Source of the DNA: Panicum virgatum
Taxonomy: Eukaryota > Streptophyta > Magnoliopsida > Poales > Poaceae
Assembly: GCF_016808335.1 (NCBI RefSeq)
Contig: NC_053153.1
Span: forward strand, 29,705,590-29,769,589
DNA length: 64,000 nt
Direction of reading: 5' to 3'
Shown: positions 34,929 through 44,755 of the stretch, piece by piece
Position numbering within the stretch: position 1 is the stretch's first letter
Layout of the letters: the number at the start of each line of letters is the position of its first letter
The notes under the pieces: generated by a model
The model's input: the letters and a program-made list of their open reading frames with translations, nothing else
Database searches by the model: none
What the model was told of the DNA's origin: nothing
Program-made: the position numbers and the translations under genes

Positions 34929-35992
34929 TGTTAGATAACTAGGCAATTTTCGGTATATTTTAATTCCAAATATTACTAGCAATTTCATGGCATAAAAGAG
35001 TGATAATATGTGAACAAAGAATGTGCTTGTGTTCATGTTATTCTCACTAATAAGCATGAACAAAATATTAAACCAAGACGGGACCAGTGCCGGAGGCACC
35101 GGTTGCGCCGTTACCAGCTGGAATAGACATTTTATTCGACTGGCCTTGCCTGAAGTAGCGAACGACGTCGATGCAGGAGGTTCGCAGTGCAGTCCCACGA
35201 GCGGTCACCAAAAAGTAGACGAAGTAGTCGTTCAGGGAGCGAGCAGTCGCGTCAAGACGCTCCCCAAAAACCTGATTGCCCGCGTCCCGTGCAGGACCTT
35301 CAGCGAGCAGAGGTTCCGGAGGCCTGCTCTCACTAGAGCTGTGCGCGTAGCGCTAGCGATGGGAATGCAGAAAGCAGCAGAGGGAGAAGGGAGAGGTCTG
35401 CTAAGCAGGAGTACCAGAAACAAGAGTGCTTGTGTTGTGAGGATGAGTGGAGGAGGGCCTGATTTATATAGGCGTGGAGGTGCCTCAGATTCAACGAACC
35501 TGGACATCATAATGGGCTTTGATGAGCAGCAATTACTGGTGCAATTGAGTCACAGGAATCTCATTAACCGCAAAGGTTTTATTCTGTGTCATCATTCACC
35601 TGTTAATGCCAACATTTTATTGTCTCTATTCTAATGCTTTCAACAGCAAAACGTTCTCTCATCTCAGCACATCACGTCGCACCTGCACCTGCACGTCACG
35701 TCACGTCCGGCCGCGCCACGCACACGCACCGCCCGGCCGCGCCGCGCGCCGCGCCCTCGCCCTCGGCCTCGGCCCGGCTCGGCTCGGCGAGCGAGCGCGC
35801 GCGTGTGGTTCACCGACCTCCTCTTACCGGCTTCACAAGTGGTGTACATGAGGTCCACCCTTTAAGTCGGTTGAGACCCTCCTCAAATCCCGGTACGGAA
35901 TTAAGCAATTGATTCTCTAGCATTTAATAGTGGGCTTTAAATTCTTTTATTGCATTGATTAGAATAAATGGGCCAAGCCCATAATTCCAACA
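34929..35992 (-). repeat. 3' LTR of copia element
   Basis: Matches 40537-41636 with substitutions and indels, including absence of about 20 bp present at 40682-40707 in the other LTR. TG...CA ends. Confidence 0.92.
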
Positions 35993-36557
35993 ATCCCCAC
36001 CAAGAAATTCAAGACATACTAGAAATGCTCTCATTCCCTCATTGATATACCAGTATTTGACAGAGACTGTTAAATTGAACTTCCATCTAGGACAAAGGCT
36101 ACACTTATTCACAACTGTACAATGGACTATGCCTTGAATTGCTAGTCTTGTGCAAACAAGTTTGACCAAAGCCCTATACTGGTACTAGGCTGCATAAGCA
36201 TCCCCGCGGTTTGGAGCTTATAAGTCATACTCCAGGCCCTTCATGAGTTTCTAGAGAATACCCAGTTCTCATAGACCATGACCAGTAGTCAGACTCATAT
36301 AGGTGTGTTCCTTTCAGATGTTCTATAGGACAACATCTTTGTTTCAAGAAAACAACTCATTTGTTTTAAAGAAACCACTTGGAACACATTAAGGTATAGA
36401 CCAACCTGCCATACAGATTAGAAGAGAAATGCACCATATACACGGAATGAGCTTTTTTCACAAAGGTTCTCTTCTCTCAGTCAGACTTTAGTTTGTTTCA
36501 CCATCCTACTTCACGGGATCTCCGATCATATAGGACAAGTTTCCACTATAGAATGAC

Positions 36558-39500
36558 TCACGTGGGTCTCAAGCCCAATTCTATAGATGCATTGTCTATC
36601 ACATTCTGTGAAAGACCCTTTGTAAACTGATCTGCCAGATTTTTAGCCGTCTGAACATAGTCCAGGGTTATAACTCCGGAGTTTCTCAATTTTCTGATAG
36701 ATTTCAACCGCCTTTTCACATGTCTAGATGACTTCATGTTATCCTTTGAACTGTTCACCTTGACAATCACCGTTTGATTATCACAGTTCATTAGAATTAC
36801 CGGTATCGATTTTTCAACTATCGGCAAGTCCATAAGGAGCTCACGAAGCCACTCAGCATCAACAGTGGCGGTATCTAATGCTGTGAGTTCTGCTTCCATA
36901 GTTGACCTCGCTAAGATGGTCTACTTGCAAGACTTCCAGGAAACAGATCCACCACCAAGTTTAAACACATATCCACTTGTGGCCTTTATCTCATCAGCAT
37001 CAGAAATCCAGTTTGAATCACTATACCCTTCTAGTACCCTAGGGTACCCGGTGTAGTGAATTCCATAGTTCATTGTGCCCTTTAAATAGTGCATTACTCT
37101 TTCAATAGCCTTCCAATGATCATCTCCCGGGTTTGAAACAAACCGGCTCAGTTTGCTTACAGCAAACGAGATGTCAGGTCTTGTTGCACTAGCTAAATAC
37201 ATCAATGACCCAATGATCTGAGAATATCTCAGGTGATCTCGCATTATCCTTTTGTTTTTCCTTAGAATTAAACTAGCATCATATGGTGTCTCGCATTATC
37301 CTTTTGTTTTTCCTTAGAATTAAACTAGCATCATATGGTGTTGAGACAGGTTTATAGTTGCTATAACCAAAGCGACTTAACACCTTCTCCACATAGTGAG
37401 ACTGTGTAAGAATCACCCCACTGTTGCTTTCTTTTACCAGCTTTATATTAAGGATAACATCAGCTTCTCCCAGATCCTTCATCTCAAAAGTTTGAGATAA
37501 AAAGTCTTTGACTTCCTTAATCACATTAAGGCTAGTGCCAAAGATCAGTATGTCATCCACATACAAGCACAAAATCACTCTTTCAGCCCCACCATAGCGA
37601 TAGTTCACACATTTGTCAGTTTCGTTCACAACAAAACCAGCAGACGTCAAAGTTCTGTCGAACTTTTTATGCCACTGCTTAGGCGCTTGCTTGAGACCAT
37701 ATAAAGATTTCAGCAACTTACAAACCATTCCTTCTTGAGCCTTTGATACAAACCCATCTAGCTGATCCATATAGATCTCCTCTTCCAACTCTCCATTGAG
37801 AAAAGCCGTCTTAACGTCCATCTGATGAACGAGAAGACCATAAGAGGTTGCCAGGGAAAGTAACACTCGAATTGTGGTCAATCGGGCAACTGGTGAATAA
37901 GTGTCAAAGAAATCTTCTCCTTATTTTTGGGTATAACCCTTGGCCACAAGCCTAGCTTTGTATTTTTCAATAGTACCATCTGGCCTAAGCTTTTTCTTGA
38001 ACACCCACTTGCACCCAACTGGTTTACATCCATAAGGACGTTCAATGACCTCCCAGGTTCCATTAGACATAATAGAATCCATCTCACTCCTCACTGCTTC
38101 CTTCCAATAGTCAGCATCAGGAGATGAATATGCCTCTTCAATGGTTCTGGATGTATCATCCATGAGGTATACAATGAAATCATCACCAAAAGACTTTACA
38201 GTCTTTTGTCTCTTGCTCTTTCTAGGAGCATCATTGTTATCCTCCTCAGGATTTTCCACAAGTGTAGGTTCATTGTGTTCTATCGACTCAGCAGAGCTAT
38301 CATCCTCGATGAACTCTTGCCTAGATGAACTTGTTCCATCTCTCATGGGAAAAATATTTTCAAAAAATGTAGCATCTCTGGACTCCATTTTAGTACCAAC
38401 ATGCATGTCAGGTACTCCAGATTTCACTATTAAAAATCTATACCCAACGCTCTGAATAACATAACCTAGAAAGACACAATCCACAGTTTTAGGTCCAAGC
38501 TTATGTTTCTTGGTTATTGGCACACTCATTTTTGCCAAACAACCCTATGTACGTAAGTATGAAAGTGTTGGCCTTTTCTTCTCCCATTTCTCGAATGGTG
38601 TTATCTCTTTATTCTTTGTAGGGACACGGTTTAGAACATGACATGCAGTCAATATAGCCTCACCCCACCATTCCTTGGAAAGTCCCGCTGTAACTAACAT
38701 GGTGTTAACCAAATCCGTTAGAGTGCGGTTCTTTCTTTCGGCAACCCCATTTGACTGAGGTGAATAGGGAGGCGTCCTCTTATGAATAATACCATGTTCC
38801 TTACAGAACAAAGTGAATAAATTTGAGAAGTACTCGCCACCACGATCTGACCTAACTCTTTTGATCTTTCTCTCAAGTTGGTTTTCTACTTCAGCTTTAT
38901 AGATTTTAAAGTAGTATAAAGCTTCATATTTTGACTTCAACAAATAGATGTAACAAAATCTAGTGCAGTCATTGATCAAAGTCATGAAATATCTTTTACC
39001 ACCTTTTGTCAACACTCCATTCATTTCGCACAAATCGGAATGAATTAATTCTAAGGGTGCCAAGCTCCTCGCCTCAGCGGCCTTATGAGGCTTGCGAGTT
39101 TGTTTTGATTCAACACATACATGGCATTTAGAATTTTTGACAAAAGTAAACTTTGGAATTTAACTCAAATTAGCTAAGCGCATCATACAACCAAAATTAA
39201 TGTGACAAAGCTTCGAATGCCAAACATTTGTTTCATCAACATTAATAATATTGTAAGTAACTTTATTACAAACATCTGTCAAAGAAAGACGGAACAAGCC
39301 TCCACTTTCATAACATTTTCCAACAAAAGTACCAAACTTAGACAAGATACATTTATTGGACTCAAAGACTAATTTAAAACCATCTCTACACAGTAGAGAG
39401 CCGCTGACTAGATTCTTCTTGATGGTGGGGACATGTTGCACGTTCTTCAGCTGCACGGTCTTCCCCGAAGTAAACTTCAGATTTACCATACCAACACCAA

Positions 39501-40761
39501 GAACACGCGCATGCGATCCGTTCCCCATCAGCAAGGAGGAAGTCCCGCCGTCCTGGTAAGAAGAAAACAAAGAAGCATCAGCACAAACATGAATATTAGT
39601 ACCAGTGTCAACCCACCACTCGGGTGACCAAAAAACTAAAAGAACTGTATGTAATAAATTACCGTACCCCGATGTTCCTCCAGGCTCGCTAATGACCATG
39701 TTGGCGGAGTCGTTGCCTTTGCGGTTCGGACACTTTACAGCAAAGTGTTCCGTACTAGCGCACACATAGCATGCTCCATTCTTCTTCTTCTTCTTCTTCT
39801 TGAAGGTGGTTGTCTGCTTAGTCTTTGGTTGGTTCTGCGGTGGGTTTTTCTTGTTCTTGTGGGAGTTGTTCTTCTGAACAAGATTGGCGCTAGAAGCACC
39901 AACAACTCCTTTCCCACGTATGTCCTTTGCTCTCGCCTTCTCCTCAACATCAAGAGTCCTAATGAGTCCATCTATGGTGAACTCCTGTCTCTTGTGTTTT
40001 AGAGAAGTAGCAAAGTCCCTCCAAGAAGGTGGCAGCTTAGAGATAATACCTCCGGCCACAAACTTATCGGGTAACACACATGGGGACTCTTTGCTGCAAT
40101 TTTTGAGATCTTTTGCCAGAGTATATATTTCATGAGACTGTTCCACTACAGAACGATCTTCGACCATCCTATAGTCAAGGAACTGCTCCATCGCATACAA
40201 CTCACTGCCGGCATCAGACACTCCATATTGAGCCTCAAGTGCATCCCACAATTCTTTGCCAGTTGGCAGTAGGACATAAGAGTCCACCAAGTTTTCAGCG
40301 AGAACACTAATGACGCAGCCTCGAAAGAGGGTATCAGCCTCATCGAACGCACTCCCTTCCTCTGGAGTAAACTGTTCAGGCTTACCCTCTTTTACATGCA
40401 TCACTCTCAGCACTGTCAACCATAGTATAAGCCGCTCTTGCCAACGTTTGTAATTGGAACCATCAAAAGGTGGTGATTTGATTGTTACAGCAAAGCTAGA
40501 TACCGAAAGCCTATTAACAAGTTCAGGTTTTTGGATTGTTAGATAACTAGGCAATTTTCGGTATATTTTAATTCCAAATATTACTAGCAATTTCATGGCA
40601 TGAAAGAGTGATAATATGTGAACAAAGAATGTGCTTGTGTTCATGTTATTCTCACTAATAAGCATGAACAAAATATTAAACCAGAATAGGTTTAGAGTGT
40701 ACCCCAAGGCGGGACCAGTGCCGGAGGCACCGGTTGCGCCGTTACCAGCTGGAATAGACAT
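36558..40761 (-). pseudogene. Copia gag-pol polyprotein, multiply interrupted
   Basis: Read leftward. Gag (FDGSNYKRWQERLILWL) is followed by a CCHC knuckle (CYVCASTEHFAVKC), a protease-like WWVDTG, integrase (LIHSDLCEM, RSDRGGEYFS, QSNGVAERKN), reverse transcriptase (MDVKTAFLNG, YVDDILIFG) and RNase H (STMEAELTALDTAT). The frame is broken by in-frame stops at 39160, 38545, 37921 and 36921 and by a 52-bp tandem duplication at 37237-37340 that shifts the frame between reverse transcriptase and RNase H. The gag frame starts at an ATG (40761) inside the 5' LTR and crosses the LTR border without a stop, which is unusual. Not functional as it stands. Confidence 0.9.
37237..37340. repeat. Perfect 52-bp tandem duplication in copia pol
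   Basis: The unit beginning TCTCGCATTATCCTTTTG at 37237 is repeated exactly at 37289. 52 is not a multiple of three, so it breaks the reading frame. Confidence 0.93.
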
Positions 40762-41636
40762 TCTATTCGACTGGCCTTGCCTGAAGTAGCCGAACGACAT
40801 CGATGCAGGAAGAGGTTTGCAGTACAGTCTCACGAACGGTCACCAGGAAGTAGACAAAGTAGTCGTTCGTTCACGCCGGGATGTAGACGAAGTAGTCGTT
40901 CAGGGAGTGAGCAGTCGCGTCAAGACGCTCCCCAAAAACTTGATTGCCCGCGTCCCGTGCAGGACCTTCAGCGAGCAGAGGTTTTGGAGGCCTGCTCTCG
41001 CTGGAGCTGTGTGCGCAGCGCTAGCGATGGGAATGCAGAAAGCAGCAGAGAGAGAAGGGAGAGGTCTCCTAAGCAGGAGTACATGAAGCAAGAGTGCTTG
41101 TGTTGTGAGGATGAGTGGAGGAGGGCCTGGTTTATATAGGCGTGGAGGTGCCTCAGATTCAATGAACCTGGACGTCATAATGGGCTTTGATGAGCAGCAA
41201 TTACTGGTGCAATTGAGTCACAGGAATCTCATTAACCGTAAAGGTTTTATTCTGTGTCATCATTCACCTGTTAATGCCAACGTTTTATTGTCTATGTTTC
41301 TCTCATCTTAGTACATCACGTCGCACCTGCACCTGCACCTGCACCTGCAGGTCACGTCCGGCCACGCACACGCACACGCACCGCCCGTCTGGCCGGCCAC
41401 GCCACGCCCACGGCCTCGGCCCGGTGAGGCGAGCGAGCGCGTGCGCGTGTGGTTCACCGACCTCCTCTTACCGGCTTCACAAGTGGTGTACACGAGGTGC
41501 ACCCTTTAAGTCGGTTGAGATCCTCCTCAAATCCTGGTACGGAATTAAGCAATTAATTCCCTAATATTTAATAGTGGGCTTTAAATTCTTTTATTGCATT
41601 GATTAGAATAAATGGGCTAAGCCCATAATTCCAACA
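40537..41636 (-). repeat. 5' LTR of copia element
   Basis: 1100 bp with the same ends as the partner LTR. It contains the first 75 codons of the gag frame. A local duplication (GTAGACAAAGTAGTCGTTCG and GTAGACGAAGTAGTCGTTCA, 40853-40900) is absent from the other LTR. Confidence 0.92.
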
Positions 41637-41744
41637 GAAAGTAGCACTGTGGTTGCCACGAGAAGCATCACATTCAAAACCTGAACAAACGAGCTAATGA
41701 TTTCTTGGGACCCTGAACGGCAGTCACCCCATAGATGCTCCATG

Positions 41745-41870
41745 GGGAACCGGTTCCTCTGCAGTACTGCAGAGGGACTCGGTGCCACTGACCTGCGGGC
41801 CCCATGGTTCAGGGGGCCACAGGTCAGTGGGAGAGTCTCCCTGCAGTACTGCAGAGGAGACTCATCCGGG
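41745..41870. repeat. Foldback repeat with CTGCAGTACTGCAG ends
   Basis: TCCTCTGCAGTACTGCAGAG at about 41756 pairs with its inverse near 41840-41862. Inside, CCACTGACCTG..GGGCCCC pairs with GGGGCCACAGGTCAGTGG. A 45-base imperfect hairpin stem around a short loop; no coding capacity. The outer element boundary is unresolved. Confidence 0.7.
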
Positions 41871-42003
41871 GGTGTAGAGATTAATATATCTATATTGTTC
41901 TCCACATTGAGCTCACTGCAAAGAGGGGCATAGATGGAGCTAGGCTCAAAGGTTAATTGTCCCTAGAACTGAGAAACCATTATTATGATGCCAAGTACCT
42001 TAA

Positions 42004-42322
42004 GGGCTTGTTCGGTTAGACATGGATTCATTCCGAACCGGGAATGATAGAAACAATAAGAAATATAACAAGAGATCGGGATTCATTCCGAATTAAAAAC
42101 TAATTGCAATAAAATAGACTTATGATAGCTACATTAAAAGACTGGGAATTAATCCATGAGTCTAGAGGTGTGGAATCAATCCGGGTCTCTTGTTGTACTA
42201 ATTATAAGTCTATTTTGTTGTAATTAGTTTTTGACCCGGAATGAATCCCGGTCTCTTGTTATATTTTTTTTATTGTTTTTATCATTTCCGATCCGGAATG
42301 AATCCATATCTAACCGGAGGCC
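42004..42322. mobile_element. Tourist-like foldback MITE (319 bp)
   Basis: Nearly the whole element is one long inverted repeat: GTTAGACATGGATTCATTCC at the left pairs with GGAATGAATCCATATCTAAC at the right, and inner segments (GATCGGGATTCATTCCG, ACTAATTGCAATAAAATAGAC) also pair. TAA flanks both sides (42001-42003 and 42323-42325). Its transcript would form a long hairpin. Confidence 0.82.
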
Positions 42323-42325
42323 TAA

Positions 42326-43214
42326 TGGGGTTAGTGGGGATTGGGAGGGATTAAATCCCAACAAGTTAAAACCCCCCTTGATCCCCCCGGGGAGTCGAAC
42401 AAGGTCTAATTAAGTAGACATGATCTGCCATGTACATACCCGCAAGGAATGCAGCTACAATACATGAGCATTGAGCAGAGTACGATCAGTACTATGGCTA
42501 TACCAATGCATGTCGCAACTCACGAGCAAAAGCAAACCACTATCCATAGCAAATTTTGTTCGGGCAGCTGGTTATGGACATGTACCTAAACGTTGACGTA
42601 AATCTGCTCAACACATGAAAGTGCTAGAATGTGCTGATCACAACTATAATCTCCTGCATCCCTTATGTGCCAACCGGTCAGACCGGTTGAACGTACCGCT
42701 CAAACCGGTTCCTTTAAGGGAACAATGAAAACCTGAACTACAAAGTTGGGAGGGACTCTGTCGGAGCTCGTGGATCTAAAGTTATTCTGAGATCGGTAGG
42801 CCTCTCAGAATGTCTTCAAACACTGTAGAGATGCAGGAAGAACAACAAAAGGGTTGGTAAAGCTAGGATTTGGAAAAAATAAAGATAAAGTGTATGATTC
42901 GATTGGGGATATCTTCAATCGGCCTTAGTCTTCATATATATAGGCCGGGAAAGTCGTACTCCTTCCAAATCGGTTTACACAAAAATTCCCATTACAAATC
43001 TAAGCCTACTCGAACTACACAGTTCAGACCAATCGGGCATCGTCTTTGCTAATATTGGCTTTCAACACTAGGTTATGACACAGCGGTAGCTAGCATGAAG
43101 TTTATAAGGAACGCGAGGAGAGGAGAAACAATAACCAAAAGGCAACAGGTTTAGAGCACTCATGCCTAATGTAAGGCTTCCAGCCAAGAGTGTTTGGAAT
43201 TTTTCTGCAAATGG
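42326..43214. other. Repeat-like intergenic DNA
   Basis: 42330-42415 resembles one end of another AACCGAACAAGG-type MITE. 42680-42710 has ACCGGTCAGACCGGTT motifs. 42930-42950 has a TATATATAGGCC promoter-like word. No coding gene was seen; probably LTR-derived, but no boundaries were found. Confidence 0.4.
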
Positions 43215-44420
43215 CAAGCTTAAGAGCAACTCCAACAGATTAGGTAAATTAGATTGGATAGATATAAACTCTCTTAAAGTTACCATCCAACACTTCCACC
43301 ATATCCATCCCATCGGTATCCTGCTCACCATAACAGCCTCCACGTCCGGCATTCATACCGAGCCCATCATGCTCGCCATCCCTCCTTCCGCGTGGTCCCG
43401 CCCTCTCTCATGTGCCCTCTCCGGCGCCGCCCACCTGCGTGAAGGTGACCGCACTCTCGCCGCCACACTCCCCCGGCTCGATGACTGTCGCGCTCTCCCT
43501 GCATGCCGATCGTGGGCTCCGGCCACCGCGCTCCCCAGCTCGCGGGCTGCGAGCTCCGCTGGCCGCTGTGCCTCCCTGCTTGCCAGTTTCGAGCAGCGAG
43601 AGGATCCTCTGGAAGGCGAAGCTTTTACTCCCAGGTCCCTAGCCAAACGTCTTGGCCGCCATCCTTGATGGCGAGGCCCGGGAGGTCGACGAAGCAGCGC
43701 GCATGGAGGTTGCGTGGGTGGATGATGGAGCCCCTGGCCTCAAAGCGGTCACCAGCGATGGCGACAGTGGCGAGGTGTCCGCCCACCCTGTGACGGCGTT
43801 CAAAGATGCGGAGCCGTGCTCCATGGAGCGAGGTAGAGTAGTTGGTGAGAAAGAAGGCGGTGGAGGCACCGGAGATGCCGGCGCCCATGATGCAGGTGTC
43901 GGCGGAGGCATGGGGGAAGGGGAGCGCCGCTGGCACAAGCACAAGCAGTGGGGGGGGGGGGGGGGGAACGGAATGGGGATCGATGGTTTGATGAATAGGC
44001 AAGTGCGTGGATCGTCAACTCCTCAATTACGACGGAGCAGTCGTATGGTTTGATTTTGAAGAGGCACCGGGGCACCATCAGACGCTTCATCTTCCAGACG
44101 CACGCTCGTGCCCGCCGCTCGCCAACCGCGAGATCTGCCGGCCACGAGCTAGCATCCAAGGCCTCGTACGCGCCATCTAGGAGCTCGCTGGAGCTCGGGC
44201 TCGCTGGTGTTGCACACCGTGGATGGGAGGAGAGAGAGATAATGAGAGGATAAGAAATGAGAGGATAAGAGAGAGGATGATGTGGAACTGGTTTTGAATA
44301 TAACTACTATCATATTTTCTCTAATTTCTTGGACTACCTAATAGAATTAGGTGGTTTTCTATTTTTACAAAGGGATATAATCTCTAAATCTAGCTAACAT
44401 AAGACAAACTCTTGGTACTG
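43215..44420. mobile_element. Possible gene-capturing (Pack-type) element
   Basis: The left edge AAGAGCAACTCCAACAGATT is a common MITE/Pack-element terminus in plants. The GC-rich centre (43350-44220) contains a host gene fragment, and AT-rich sequence resumes to the right, with GAATTAGGTGG and TAATCTCTAAATCTAGCTAA resembling an inverted inner end. The right terminus itself was not found and may have been lost against the LINE at 44457. Confidence 0.4.
43628..44002 (-). pseudogene. Prenylcysteine oxidase (farnesylcysteine lyase-like) gene fragment
   Basis: The minus-strand frame encodes a signal-peptide-like Leu/Pro-rich start, then an FAD-binding motif (CIMGAGISGASTAFF), an FERRHRVGGHLATV segment and EARGSIIHPRNLHA, in the order seen at the N-terminus of plant prenylcysteine oxidases, which act in membranes on prenylated-protein breakdown products. 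Homology stops near WLGTW, after about 90 residues of an enzyme of roughly 500, so it is a fragment, most likely the first exon captured or duplicated. A run of at least 15 G lies at about 43950-43967 on the plus strand within the leader-coding part. Confidence 0.7.
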
Positions 44421-44755
44421 TCTATTCTTTTCTATCTTGCACTTCAGTTCGAGCAAATAAAATTCCCGCAAAATCTCATTCGGAAAAGTAGAATACCCCT
44501 GAAGATCAAGATTTTTATGCTGGTAATGAATCTCAACAGCAGTAGTTTCCATCCCAACACGTTTATTGGATGGATTTTTGGGCAAGATTTGTGCGAATAG
44601 AGAGTTGGAAAGGGAAAAACCTCTCAACTGGTGGCCGACTGACTTTAATCAATTCGGTCCTCAACAGTGTACCGTTGTACATGATGTCCTTCTTCGAGAT
44701 CCCGAAAGGGGTCCGTAAGAAGTTGGATTATTTCTGTTCTAGATTTTTCTAGCAA

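Larger units (their letters stand above)
34929..41636 (-). mobile_element. Ty1/copia retrotransposon, structurally complete, coding region broken
   Basis: LTRs of 1064 bp (34929-35992) and 1100 bp (40537-41636) start TGTTAGATAACTAGG and end ATTCCAACA. The 5-bp duplication GAAAG flanks the whole element (34924-34928 and 41637-41641), so it is one intact insertion. In minus orientation the order is gag, integrase, reverse transcriptase, RNase H (copia order). A polypurine tract TTGGTGGGGAT sits next to the 3' LTR. No TGGTATCAGAGC primer site is present beside the 5' LTR. Confidence 0.92.

Noticed and set aside
35023..35634. 203-codon plus-strand frame
   Set aside because: Lies entirely within the copia LTR and is antisense to the element; the partner LTR breaks it by indels.
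43950..43967. Poly-G run as a functional element
   Set aside because: A homopolymer inside a degenerate gene fragment; likely slippage or assembly uncertainty.
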